Assembly: GCA_900317305.1 (NCBI GenBank)
Contig: ONGG01000037.1
Span: 1-51,940, forward strand
Reading direction: 5' to 3'
From: an uncultured Prevotellaceae bacterium
GTDB taxonomy: Bacteria > Bacteroidota > Bacteroidia > Bacteroidales > Bacteroidaceae
Length of the DNA stretch: 51,940 nucleotides
Shown here: positions 1-8,777 of the stretch, piece by piece
Numbering within the stretch: the first letter of the stretch is position 1
How the letters are laid out: each line of letters opens with the position of its first letter
Notes under the pieces: generated by a model
Seen by the model: only the letters and a program-made list of their open reading frames with translations
What the model was told of the DNA's origin: nothing
Database searches by the model: none
Translations under genes and position numbers: made by a program

Positions 1-116
1 CTTGTACTACTTGTCTTCTATGTAAATCTTCCAAAGAACGCTTCTTCTTGACGCTCGTCGGGGCGCAAGCCCCAAAAGCGGATGCAAAGGTACGCATTCG
101 TCGCCAACCAACCAAA
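1..116 (-). promoter_or_regulatory. Strong leftward promoter and leader, probably of an rRNA operon outside the window
   Basis: Read on the minus strand there is TTTG (113-116), a 20-nt spacer and TACCTTTG (85-92), which matches the Bacteroidetes sigma consensus exactly and has AT-rich sequence upstream. The transcript would run left off the window. Its leader contains GTTCTTTGG (boxA-like) and then GACAAGTAGTACAAG. From memory this resembles leaders upstream of 16S rRNA in Prevotella, so an rRNA operon is inferred. No convincing coding start is seen in 1-90. The promoter itself is well supported; the identity of the transcript is a guess. Confidence 0.5.
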
Positions 117-260
117 TTTTACAGGGGATTTTTTTGCGGAAAATGAAACTTTTTCGCGTTTCTTGACAAAATTTGGCGATTTTAAGTGTAAAACGTACAC
201 AAAACACCATTTTTTGATTCAGAACACACCCTTGGAAATTCAAAATAATCTTCAATATAT

Positions 261-292
261 TTTGCAAATCCACTCGGTTTGCACTATCTTTG
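261..292 (+). promoter_or_regulatory. Promoter of the aspartic-protease/PDZ gene
   Basis: TTTG at 261-264 and TATCTTTG at 285-292 are separated by 20 nt. Transcription would begin about 5-8 nt downstream, almost on the ATG at 300, so the mRNA may be leaderless or nearly so. The upstream part (234-264) is almost the same as the sequence in front of purL. Confidence 0.7.
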
Positions 293-299
293 CAGAGAG

Positions 300-1490
300 A
301 TGAGGAATGGACTGAAACATAAAAGGCTATTGATGTGTGCATATTATATATTTATAATGTGCGCTCTGGCCCATGCCCAGTCGTACAGTTACAACACGAA
401 GTTCACCATCTCGAAGAAACTGTTCGTAGACAGCATACCCATTGAGATCGAGGATGACCAGATATACCTCAGGGCCTTGATACATGGCAAGACATACAGG
501 TTCTGCCTCGACACAGGCTCGAGCCAGGGCATCGTCTATAGCAGCAGTCAGTTTCCATACACCCGCAAACTGGGCACCATCACCTCGCACGATGCCAATG
601 GCAACACCAGCAAGATAGAGGTGGTGCAATATCCAGACTTCCAAATCGGCACCCTGGTGATACGCGGATATGCAGGGTCGTACATTCCCTCCAATGTGAA
701 GCGCAAGGATTTTGACGCCGTCATTGGCTTCGACCTGTTCAACAAAGGTCTGACGGCAAAGATCGACGTGCAGAACAAGGTGATGGTCATCACCGACAAC
801 TACAAGTATTTCGACTTCGAGCCGGGCTATTCCACCAAGTACCGGCTGGTGAGGTGGGTGCCCAACATCAAGATAGGCATCTACCACTACTGCATCGACG
901 AAGCCCGTTTCGACACGGGCAGCCGCCGGCTTTACGAGATGTCGAGCAAGAGTTGGAAGGAATTCATGACGAAGTTCCCTGATTTCGAGACCCAGGTAGA
1001 GGGAGTGAGTTGGGGTCGCCGCTCAATAGGCACATTTGGTGCCGAGCGCCCAGGAGAGACCGCCTTCCTCTGGCTTGACGAACTGCAATGGGACTTCTTC
1101 ACCTTCCACGACTACCACACGCTCACCACCCAGGGTAACTCACGCATCGGCGCGCAGATTCTCAACTATGGAAACATTATCATCAACCCCAAGCGGAAGG
1201 AGCTGATATTCCAGCCTTTCGAAGAAGGCAACCATTGCTACATCAGCAACACACAGACCGACATCGCCTTCGTACCCTACAATGGTCATGCGATGGTAGG
1301 ACTGATATGGGAGAAGAGCAAGCAATACGAGAGCGGTTTGCGCGAAGGCGACGTCATACTGAGCATCGATAACATCCCCATTCTCTCGTTCCAACACTTT
1401 CTGAACTATCCGTTCATCTCCTCACACAAGCACCAGTTCAAGGTGCGTGGCAGCGACGGCAGGATAAGGATTGTGGAAAGTGAGCGCTGA
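300..1490 (+). CDS. Secreted retropepsin-like aspartic protease with C-terminal PDZ domain
   Basis: The ATG at 300 gives 396 aa beginning with a basic n-region and a hydrophobic stretch ending in ALAHA, a signal peptidase I-type signal, so the protein is exported. The catalytic-type motif DTGSSQG lies near residue 71 and a second DTGS motif follows near residue 200, the two-lobed pattern of A2/pepsin-like aspartic proteases. The last ~80 residues hold a PDZ-like segment (GLREGDVILSIDNIPI). An in-frame TTG at 279 is a poorer start, because it lies upstream of the -7 box. The function is presumably periplasmic or surface proteolysis; the substrate is unknown. It is transcribed alone and convergent with the OmpA-like gene. 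Confidence 0.75.
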   Translation: MRNGLKHKRLLMCAYYIFIMCALAHAQSYSYNTKFTISKKLFVDSIPIEIEDDQIYLRALIHGKTYRFCLDTGSSQGIVYSSSQFPYTRKLGTITSHDANGNTSKIEVVQYPDFQIGTLVIRGYAGSYIPSNVKRKDFDAVIGFDLFNKGLTAKIDVQNKVMVITDNYKYFDFEPGYSTKYRLVRWVPNIKIGIYHYCIDEARFDTGSRRLYEMSSKSWKEFMTKFPDFETQVEGVSWGRRSIGTFGAERPGETAFLWLDELQWDFFTFHDYHTLTTQGNSRIGAQILNYGNIIINPKRKELIFQPFEEGNHCYISNTQTDIAFVPYNGHAMVGLIWEKSKQYESGLREGDVILSIDNIPILSFQHFLNYPFISSHKHQFKVRGSDGRIRIVESER

Positions 1491-1520
1491 AACGCCACCC
1501 TACCCTTTTACAAAAAGAAT

Positions 1521-1561
1521 GCTCCCCTTTTCCTTCAAACAGGCCGAAGGAAAAGGGGAGC
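1521..1561 (-). terminator. Terminator of the OmpA-like gene, possibly shared
   Basis: A perfect 16-bp inverted repeat (1521-1536 with 1546-1561, 9-nt loop) lies between two convergent genes. On the minus strand it is followed by ATTCTTTTTG, so it best fits the end of the OmpA-like gene. The + strand side has no U-run, yet the same stem may also stop the protease transcript. Confidence 0.8.
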
Positions 1562-1586
1562 AATGGTGTTAGACTACTTTCCGAAA

Positions 1587-2429
1587 CTATTTCTCGCTGT
1601 CGGCAGGAGCCTCGTCGATGAGTTCCATGAACTGGTCGAGTTTCGGGGTGATGATAATCTGTGTGCGACGGTTGCGCTGGCGACCCACCTCGGTATCATT
1701 GCCTGTAATCGGGTTGTACTCTCCCCTACCACCGGCGGTGAGGCGTTTCGGGTCTACTCCGAAGTTGTTTTGCAGATACTGCACAACGCTGGATGCACGC
1801 AGACAGCTGAGGTCCCAGTTGTTACGAATATTCTCGCGGGTGATGGGCACATCGTCGGTGTTACCCTCCACGAGCACATCATAGTCGCTGTAATCGACGA
1901 TGATCTTGGCGATCTTGCTCAGCGTCTCCCTGGCACGGCTGTTGATCTCATAGCTGCCGCTCTTATAGAGCATATTGTCGGCAAGCGAGATATACACCAC
2001 GCCTTTGAGCACCTGGATGTCGACCTCTTTCATCTCCTCCTTGCTGAGCGAGCGAGTGAGATTGTTGGTAAGCACCATGTTGAGCGAGTCGCTCTTACTC
2101 TTCACCTCCACAAGGTGGCGGATATACTGGTTCGACTCATTGATTTGGTCGACCAGTTTGTCGATACTCACATTGTTCTGACTTGCGTTGCTCAGACTCT
2201 TGTCGAGTGATTTTTGCAGACGGGCATAGTCTCTCTTGGCCTGGGCGAGCTGCTCCTCAAGGCTTTGCACACGGGCCGTGCTGGCAGCCAACTGTTCCTT
2301 AGCCTCCTGGTAGTTACCCATCAACTGTCGGTTCTCCGTCTGGCAATTGAGCAAGTCTTTCTTGCTGGCACAACTTGACATCAGCAGCACCACAGCCGCC
2401 AAAGCAAGCATAAAAACATTTCTTCTCAT
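1587..2429 (-). CDS. OmpA-family peptidoglycan-binding lipoprotein
   Basis: The ATG at 2429 gives 280 aa; an upstream in-frame TTG at 2438 is less likely. The N-terminus has a lipoprotein signal ending LLMSSC, with the lipid cysteine at about residue 20. Residues ~25-105 are Gln/Glu/Lys-rich and look like a coiled coil. Residues ~140-265 form an OmpA C-terminal domain with the EGNTDDVPI and RNRRTQI motifs that bind peptidoglycan. The likely role is to tie the outer membrane to the cell wall, as in Pal/OmpA-like lipoproteins. It is monocistronic with its own terminator. Confidence 0.85.
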   Translation of the reverse strand: MRRNVFMLALAAVVLLMSSCASKKDLLNCQTENRQLMGNYQEAKEQLAASTARVQSLEEQLAQAKRDYARLQKSLDKSLSNASQNNVSIDKLVDQINESNQYIRHLVEVKSKSDSLNMVLTNNLTRSLSKEEMKEVDIQVLKGVVYISLADNMLYKSGSYEINSRARETLSKIAKIIVDYSDYDVLVEGNTDDVPITRENIRNNWDLSCLRASSVVQYLQNNFGVDPKRLTAGGRGEYNPITGNDTEVGRQRNRRTQIIITPKLDQFMELIDEAPADSEK

Positions 2430-2778
2430 ATTATTCAATTCTTAATAGTAAAACTTGTGACATTAACACGCGATGTTTCAAAAGCAATCTATAAAATATA
2501 GCGCCTCTCAAACTTGAGAAAGTCGAGTCGGCCTATTAATAGACGAGTAAAGAGCAAGAAAATTGAGTTCGTTTAATCTATTTTAACCAAGCCGAGCCCC
2601 GTTTATTGATTATTAACGATTAGACCTGCAACAACCCCTTCTATGTAGCCGGATGCCCCCTTTTATATGACACCATTCAAAAAAAAAGAAGAAAAAGCAT
2701 GATAAAAAGCGAAGATGTTCTTAAATTTGCATTTTCTTTTATAGGAATCATGTCAAAAGAACTGTGCGTTTGAGAGAG
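2430..2778. promoter_or_regulatory. Divergent intergenic region with CotH-gene promoter
   Basis: About 350 nt separate two divergent genes. On the + strand TAAATTTG (2722-2729) is a good -7 element for the CotH-like gene; no clear -33 TTTG is seen. A tiny ORF (2750-2773, MSKELCV) lies in the leader. At 2514-2527 there is the partly inverted motif AAACTTGAGAAAGT, also found upstream of malQ near 32713. No clear -7 box for the OmpA-like gene was found. Confidence 0.45.
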
Positions 2779-4215
2779 ATGACAAGAAGACCATCATTCT
2801 ACCCTATCCTGCAAGGCATTCTCCTGACAGCATTTTGCTTTCAGGCCTTGTTCTCACACGCACAGACCGCCAAAGTGGCCGACGCACCCTGCTGGCCATT
2901 CGACATCCCCATCGACTCGCTGATAGCCACCGGACTCCCCCTTGTCTCGATTACTACGGTCGATGAGGAAGAGCCCACCTGCGACTATGTATCAGCCCCC
3001 GAGGGAAGTCTGGGGATGAGCATCACCAATGCCACGAAGGTGCCAGGAAGAGTGATGGTCATCCTGCGAGGCGACACCGTGTTCGACAGTGGCGAGTATG
3101 AGAAAGACGTGAGTGGTATGACCATCAAGATAAGAGGCAACTCCAGCGCATATTCAGAGAAGCAGCCTTTCAAGATCAAACTGCAGCAAAAAGGCGACAT
3201 GCTCCGCAGGAGCAACCCTCGTTATGAGGACAAGAACTGGGTGCTCATCTACGAGGCCTCGTATACCCTCAACAACCTGCTTGCCCGTCTGGTATGCAAG
3301 ATGACCAGAATGGAATGGGTGCCCGAGGGCGAGTATGTGAACGTAATATTCAACGGTCATTTCCGTGGCCTCTATTTCCTTTCCGAATCTGTGGACAGAA
3401 ACCCGAAATGCAGGATTGACGTAGACAAACAAACGGGCTACATCATAGAACTTGACCCCTACTGGTGGAATGAGGACGTGTCTTTCGAGACACAGCTCAC
3501 CCAAGGCTCGCCCTACACCCGATACACCTTCAAATATCCCGACGAGGATAATGTCACGGAGGAACAGATAGCCTATATCAGCGAAGAGATGACGGCCACG
3601 GAGCGTTCTATCATGGACAGCACGTATGCCGACCATATCGACGTGGAATCGTTTGTGACTTGGATTCTCACTCACGAGATACTGGGAACGTGGGACGCAC
3701 AAGGAAGCAACACATTCCTCTCAAAATACGACGACACCACCGAGAGTAAGATGAAACTCGGACCGCCTTGGGATTTCGACACCATTCTCCAGACCGAAGG
3801 TGAGTGGTCGAATATGCACGATTCCATGCTCCTACCGTGGTTTTGGGGCGACCCAAACGGACAGTTCACCAAGAGGTTCTACGAACGTCTGGAAGAAGCC
3901 AGGGTATGGTTGTTCGACGCTGTAGTGAGATGGGCTGACAGTTTCCTCAAGACGGATGTTGCCGCAGGCATCGACAAATCGAGGAAGTGGGACAGTCCGC
4001 GCTGGGACATCCCTTTCGTGACGGTGGCAAGCAACGTGATGACCATCAGCAATTGGTTTGAGGCGAGAAAACAATGGGCTGGCCAAATCGTCGGCATCAA
4101 TGAACTACAAGCCAACCCATCGCACGGGGCACGGGCATTCGACCTGTCGGGCAGGAGAATCACCACATCGCCTAAGGGAATATACATTTCAGAGGGGCGC
4201 AAATACGCCAGATGA
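2779..4215 (+). CDS. CotH-like kinase-fold secreted protein
   Basis: The ATG at 2779 gives 478 aa with a signal peptide ending in FSHAQ; a GTG at 2764 is in frame but weaker. Sequence typical of the CotH family follows: a beta-strand region with IKIRGNSSAYSEKQPFKIKL, then DKNWVLIYEA, the GHFRGLYFLSESVDR segment and the PPWDFDTIL metal/active-site-like motif. CotH proteins are atypical protein kinases in spore coats; in Bacteroidetes they are exported proteins of unclear function. The final ~35 residues (FDLSGRRITTSPKGIYI) resemble the short C-terminal tails of many secreted Bacteroidetes proteins. It is monocistronic. Confidence 0.8.
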   Translation: MTRRPSFYPILQGILLTAFCFQALFSHAQTAKVADAPCWPFDIPIDSLIATGLPLVSITTVDEEEPTCDYVSAPEGSLGMSITNATKVPGRVMVILRGDTVFDSGEYEKDVSGMTIKIRGNSSAYSEKQPFKIKLQQKGDMLRRSNPRYEDKNWVLIYEASYTLNNLLARLVCKMTRMEWVPEGEYVNVIFNGHFRGLYFLSESVDRNPKCRIDVDKQTGYIIELDPYWWNEDVSFETQLTQGSPYTRYTFKYPDEDNVTEEQIAYISEEMTATERSIMDSTYADHIDVESFVTWILTHEILGTWDAQGSNTFLSKYDDTTESKMKLGPPWDFDTILQTEGEWSNMHDSMLLPWFWGDPNGQFTKRFYERLEEARVWLFDAVVRWADSFLKTDVAAGIDKSRKWDSPRWDIPFVTVASNVMTISNWFEARKQWAGQIVGINELQANPSHGARAFDLSGRRITTSPKGIYISEGRKYAR

Positions 4216-4269
4216 ATAAAGAAGGAGTGCAAGAACTTCTGCCACTCCTGAGCTCCAAACCAAAAAGAA

Positions 4270-4297
4270 GCCCTCGACAATCATCATCGTCGAGGGC
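4270..4297 (-). terminator. Terminator downstream of the small unknown gene
   Basis: Nine-bp stem GCCCTCGAC/GTCGAGGGC with a 10-nt loop. On the minus strand it is followed by TTCTTTTTGG. It lies about 60 nt after the stop of the 93-aa gene and about 55 nt after the convergent CotH gene, which it may also serve. Confidence 0.7.
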
Positions 4298-4358
4298 GAT
4301 AGGTCGGAGAATTCATTTGTTTGCTACTTTACATCTGGTAAAAAGAGGGTGAATTTTC

Positions 4359-4640
4359 TCAGAACTGCAGAATGAGGGGATATTTTGCTATTGTGCCCGA
4401 CAACTTGATTTTCCACATTCCATACATTTGCCTGATATTCTGTGGTAGATGATTGGAATCGCGCAAGCGTATCAGGATATCCCTTAGAGGCCGACCAGGA
4501 TGCTGGTCTTCATCGCTCAACAAACCGGCGCGGGCCAATGCGGAATTGGCCTCGATCTCGTCGATTTCATGCCTGCCCGTGCGTATCATATACTCATCGA
4601 GGCATTCCTGTAATGTTTGTAAATCGTTTGTCTTATCCAT
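4359..4640 (-). CDS. Small conserved-looking protein of unknown function
   Basis: The ATG at 4638-4640 gives 93 aa beginning MDKTNDLQTLQ; the longer frame to 4688 starts upstream of the -7 box and is unlikely. The protein is soluble and charged, with helical segments (LDEYMIRTGRHEIDEIEANSA) and a conserved-looking PGRPLRDILIRLRD core. No signal peptide or membrane segment is present. I cannot assign a family. Promoter, start and terminator are all in place, which supports a real gene. Confidence 0.6.
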   Translation of the reverse strand: MDKTNDLQTLQECLDEYMIRTGRHEIDEIEANSALARAGLLSDEDQHPGRPLRDILIRLRDSNHLPQNIRQMYGMWKIKLSGTIAKYPLILQF

Positions 4641-4666
4641 CACTAGTATAATCTTTAGGTCACTCG

Positions 4667-4674
4667 CAAATATA
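4667..4674 (-). promoter_or_regulatory. -7 element of the small unknown gene
   Basis: Minus-strand TATATTTG, 27 nt upstream of the ATG at 4640. The -33 element is weak. The rest of 4675-4960 is AT-rich and shows no gene. Confidence 0.5.
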
Positions 4675-4961
4675 GGAAAAAATATCATACATTGTTCTCT
4701 TGGCCCCTACTTTTTGGAGAAAATTAACAAATTTGCATAAAAATTACCCGAAAAGCAACATTTTGATGCAGTTTTTAATAATTATGCGATAATTTAAAAA
4801 CCAAAACGTGTATTTTATACAATAATTGACAGAAAGAGCCGATGGCCATCAATGGGAAAACGCAGCAACTTTAATTTTACAAAAGCAGCAGTTTGCGACT
4901 TATGGATGCGCAGCATATCTGAAAAGAAGGAAGCGGTGCGACGATGGCAGTCTGGGGTTCG

Positions 4962-5019
4962 GAAATCGCAAAATAATCTTCGATATATTTTGGATTCCGC
5001 CCGTCTTGCAGTATCTTTG
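4962..5019 (+). promoter_or_regulatory. purL promoter with upstream segment shared with the 234-292 promoter
   Basis: TTTG (4989-4992), 19-nt spacer and TATCTTTG (5012-5019) fit the Bacteroidetes consensus. Upstream, AAAATAATCTTC then ATATATTTTG matches 242-264 with one mismatch in 23 nt. Transcription should begin near 5025, giving a leader of about 27 nt to the ATG at 5052. Confidence 0.75.
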
Positions 5020-5051
5020 CACCTAAAATAAAGAAACAAGTAAAGAGACGC

Positions 5052-8000
5052 ATGATTTATTTTTTCCAAACCCCGTCAAAAAATGTCATTGCCACTGAGG
5101 TGAACCATCAGTTGTGCAAAGAAGAGATCAACAAACTATGCTGGCTTTATGGCGACGCCACATTCGTGGAAGCGACAGAAATGGAAGGCTTCTTCGTGGG
5201 TCCGCGTCGCGAGATGGTCACTCCTTGGAGTACGAACGCCGTGGAGATCACCCAGAACATGAACATGAGCGGCATCACCCGCATTGAGGAGTATTTCCCC
5301 GTGTCGAGCAAGGATGCCGACCACGACCCCATGCTTCAGCGCATGTACTCCGGTCTCGACCAACGCATCTTCACCATCAACCACCAGCCTGAGCCCATCA
5401 AGCACGTGGAAGACCTGGAGCAATATAACGAGCAGGAAGGCCTCGCCCTCTCACCAGAGGAGATAGAGTATCTGCACCACATCGAGAAGCAGTTGGGCCG
5501 CCCGCTCACCGACTCCGAGATCTTCGGTTTTGCCCAGATCAACTCGGAGCACTGCCGCCACAAGATTTTCGGTGGCACCTTCATCATCGACGGCGAGGAG
5601 AAAGAATCGTCGCTCTTTGCGATGATCAAGAAGACCACGAAAGAGAACCCCAACAAAATACTCTCCGCATACAAAGACAACGTGGCCTTCGCACAAGGTC
5701 CGGTGGTGGAGCAGTTCGCCCCCCACGACCAGTCGACCTCCGACTATTTCGAGGTGAAAGACGTGGAGAGCGTCATCTCGCTGAAAGCCGAGACCCACAA
5801 TTTCCCCACCACCGTGGAGCCTTTCAATGGTGCCGCTACCGGAACAGGCGGAGAGATTCGCGACCGTATGGGTGGCGGTGTAGGCTCATGGCCTATTGCC
5901 GGTACGGCAGTCTATATGACCGCCTATCCCCGCTTGCTCGACGATGAGGGCCAGCGCGACGGCGAGCGCGACTGGGAAGACATCCTGCCCGTAAGGCAGT
6001 GGCTCTATCAGTCGCCCGAGGACATCCTCATCAAGGCCTCGAATGGTGCCTCCGACTTCGGCAACAAGTTTGGCCAGCCTCTTATCTGCGGTTCGGTTCT
6101 CACCTTCGAGCATCAGGAGCGCGGAGAGAAATACGCCTACGACAAGGTCATCATGCTGGCCGGCGGTGTGGGCTACGGCACGAAGCGCGACTGTCTGAAG
6201 AAAGCTCCACAAAAAGGCAACAAGATTGTAGTGGTGGGAGGCGACAACTACCGCATCGGACTGGGTGGCGGTTCCGTGTCATCAGTAGATACCGGCCGCT
6301 ACTCCAACGGCATCGAGCTGAACGCCGTTCAGCGTGCCAACCCCGAGATGCAGAAACGCGCCTACAACCTGGTGCGCGCACTCTGTGAGGAAGACGTCAA
6401 CCCCGTGGTGAGCATCCACGACCATGGCTCAGCCGGACACCTGAACTGTCTGTCGGAGTTGGTGGAGGAATGTGGCGGTGCCATAGACATGACCCGCCTG
6501 CCCATTGGCGACAAGACCCTCTCGGCCAAGGAAATCATCGCCAATGAGAGTCAGGAGCGCATGGGACTGCTCATCGACGAGAAACATATCGACCATGTGG
6601 CCCGCATCGCAGAGCGCGAGCGTGCCCCGCTGTATGTGGTTGGAGAGACTACCGGCGACGCCCACTTCTCTTTTGTCCAGGGCGATGGTGTAAAACCCTT
6701 CGACCTCGATGTGGCCCAGATGTTCGGCCACTCGCCAAAGACCATCATGACCGACACCACCGTGGAGCGTCACTACGAAGGCGTTGTCTACTCGACCAAT
6801 GAGATAGACAAGTATGTGGAGCGCGTGCTCCAACTCGAGTCGGTGGCCTGCAAAGATTGGCTCACCAACAAGGTCGACCGTTCGGTGACAGGCAAAATTG
6901 CCCGGCAGCAATGTCAGGGCAAGTTGCAGTTGCCCCTCTCCGACTGTGGCGTGGTTGCCCTCGACTACCGTGGACGCAAGGGCATTGCCACCGCCTTGGG
7001 TCATGCCCCACAGGCAGGCCTGGCCTCACCCGAGGCCGGCAGCGTGCTCTCCGTGGCCGAGTCGCTCACCAACATTGTCTGGGCGCCCCTTGCCGACGGT
7101 ATGAAGAGTCTGTCGCTCTCTGCCAACTGGATGTGGCCATGCCGGTCGCAGCAAGGCGAGGACGCCCGTCTCTATGCCGCTGTGGAAGCCCTCAGCGACT
7201 TCTGCTGCGCACTGCACATCAACGTGCCCACAGGCAAGGACTCGCTCTCGCTGAGCCAGCAATACCCCAATGGCGAGAAGATTATCTCTCCGGGCACCGT
7301 CATCGTGACCAGCGGTGGCGAGGTATCCGATATCCGCAAGGTGGTATCGCCCGTGGTGGTGAACGACAAGAACTCGTCGCTCTACCATATTGACTTCAGC
7401 TTCGACAGTCTGCACCTTGGCGGTTCGGCCTTTGCCCAGTCGTTGGGCAAGGTGGGCGACGATGTGCCCACCGTGAAGGAGGCCCAGTATTTCGCCGACT
7501 GCTTCGACGCCATCCAGCAAATGATCAAGAAGGGATGGATCATGGCCGGCCACGATATCAGCGCCGGTGGTCTGATCACCACCCTGCTCGAGATGTGCTT
7601 CGCCAATCCCACCGGCGGTATGAACATCAACCTCTACAACCTGGGCGACGACGACGTCGTGCGCCTGCTCTTCGCCGAGAATCCCGGCGTGGTGATTCAG
7701 GTGAGCGACAAGTACAAGTTCGAGATGCGCGAACTGCTCGAAGACCTTGGTGTGGGCTTTGCGAAGATAGGTTACCCCACTCCCGGCGAGCGCGTGATCA
7801 ACGTGAAGAAAGACGGATGGGAGCACACCTTCGACATCGACCATCTGCGCGACGTATGGTACAAGACCTCCTATCTGCTCGACCGCAAGCAGAGCCGCAA
7901 CCAGCGTGCCAAGATGCGTTTCGAGAACTACAAGAACCAGCCCCTGGAGATGAAGTTTGGCAAGAATTTCCAAGGCAAGCTGAAGAACTATTACCTGAGT

Positions 8001-8777
8001 GCCGACCGCCGCAAGGCCAGTGGCGTGAAGGCCGCCATCATCCGCGAGAAAGGCACCAATGGCGAGCGCGAGATGGCCTACTCGCTCTACCTTGCCGGTT
8101 TCGACGTGAAAGACGTGATGATGACCGACCTCATCAGTGGGCGTGAGACCCTCGATGATATCTCGATGATCGTGTTCTGCGGCGGATTCTCCAACAGCGA
8201 CGTGCTGGGCAGCGCCAAGGGATGGGCAGGCGCCTTCCTCTTCAACCCCAAGGCCAAGGAAGCCCTCGACAAGTTCTATGCCCGCAAGGACACCCTCTCG
8301 CTCGGCATCTGCAATGGTTGCCAGCTGATGGTGGAGCTCAACCTCATCAATCCCGAGCACGAGCAGCGCACCCGCATGCTGCACAACGACTCACGGAAAT
8401 TCGAGAGCAACTTCGTGAACCTGACCATTCCGCAGAACGACAGCGTGATGCTGGGTTCGCTCAGCGGCAACCGCCTGGGCATCTGGGTGGCTCACGGCGA
8501 GGGCAAGTTCTCGCTGCCCGAGGATGAGAGCCGTTACCACATCGTGGCCAAGTACTCCTACGACGCCTATCCCGGCAACCCCAATGGGTCGGACTACAGC
8601 GTGGCCGGCATCTGCAGTGCCGACGGCCGTCATCTGGCCATGATGCCCCACCTGGAGCGCGCCATCTTCCCCTGGCAGAACGGCTGGTATCCTGCCGAGC
8701 GCCAGAACGACGAGGTGACACCATGGATTGAGGCGTTTGTCAATGCCCGCCGCTGGATAGAGCAACACACCAAGTGA
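5052..8777 (+). CDS. purL: Phosphoribosylformylglycinamidine synthase, large single-chain type
   Basis: The 1241-aa product has the length of the single-chain PurL found in Bacteroidetes and gamma-proteobacteria. It converts FGAR, glutamine and ATP to FGAM in de novo purine synthesis in the cytosol. An N-terminal PurS-like region is followed by two AIR-synthase-like halves (HNFPTTVEPFNGAATGTGGE near residue 250) and a C-terminal class I glutamine amidotransferase domain with the nucleophile in GICNGCQLM and the later HGEGKF segment. The stop overlaps the start of the CHR transporter gene by one base, so it heads a three-gene operon. The coupling of purine synthesis with CHR transporters has no obvious biochemical reason. 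Confidence 0.95.
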   Translation: MIYFFQTPSKNVIATEVNHQLCKEEINKLCWLYGDATFVEATEMEGFFVGPRREMVTPWSTNAVEITQNMNMSGITRIEEYFPVSSKDADHDPMLQRMYSGLDQRIFTINHQPEPIKHVEDLEQYNEQEGLALSPEEIEYLHHIEKQLGRPLTDSEIFGFAQINSEHCRHKIFGGTFIIDGEEKESSLFAMIKKTTKENPNKILSAYKDNVAFAQGPVVEQFAPHDQSTSDYFEVKDVESVISLKAETHNFPTTVEPFNGAATGTGGEIRDRMGGGVGSWPIAGTAVYMTAYPRLLDDEGQRDGERDWEDILPVRQWLYQSPEDILIKASNGASDFGNKFGQPLICGSVLTFEHQERGEKYAYDKVIMLAGGVGYGTKRDCLKKAPQKGNKIVVVGGDNYRIGLGGGSVSSVDTGRYSNGIELNAVQRANPEMQKRAYNLVRALCEEDVNPVVSIHDHGSAGHLNCLSELVEECGGAIDMTRLPIGDKTLSAKEIIANESQERMGLLIDEKHIDHVARIAERERAPLYVVGETTGDAHFSFVQGDGVKPFDLDVAQMFGHSPKTIMTDTTVERHYEGVVYSTNEIDKYVERVLQLESVACKDWLTNKVDRSVTGKIARQQCQGKLQLPLSDCGVVALDYRGRKGIATALGHAPQAGLASPEAGSVLSVAESLTNIVWAPLADGMKSLSLSANWMWPCRSQQGEDARLYAAVEALSDFCCALHINVPTGKDSLSLSQQYPNGEKIISPGTVIVTSGGEVSDIRKVVSPVVVNDKNSSLYHIDFSFDSLHLGGSAFAQSLGKVGDDVPTVKEAQYFADCFDAIQQMIKKGWIMAGHDISAGGLITTLLEMCFANPTGGMNINLYNLGDDDVVRLLFAENPGVVIQVSDKYKFEMRELLEDLGVGFAKIGYPTPGERVINVKKDGWEHTFDIDHLRDVWYKTSYLLDRKQSRNQRAKMRFENYKNQPLEMKFGKNFQGKLKNYYLSADRRKASGVKAAIIREKGTNGEREMAYSLYLAGFDVKDVMMTDLISGRETLDDISMIVFCGGFSNSDVLGSAKGWAGAFLFNPKAKEALDKFYARKDTLSLGICNGCQLMVELNLINPEHEQRTRMLHNDSRKFESNFVNLTIPQNDSVMLGSLSGNRLGIWVAHGEGKFSLPEDESRYHIVAKYSYDAYPGNPNGSDYSVAGICSADGRHLAMMPHLERAIFPWQNGWYPAERQNDEVTPWIEAFVNARRWIEQHTK

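Noticed and set aside
7-342. Minus-strand 111-aa open frame and shorter frames at the left edge
   Set aside because: They span the promoter region of the protease gene and the leftward promoter, show no family-like sequence and have no start signals.
2750-2773. Seven-codon frame MSKELCV before the CotH gene
   Set aside because: It could be a leader peptide, but no attenuator or regulatory codons accompany it; chance is likely.
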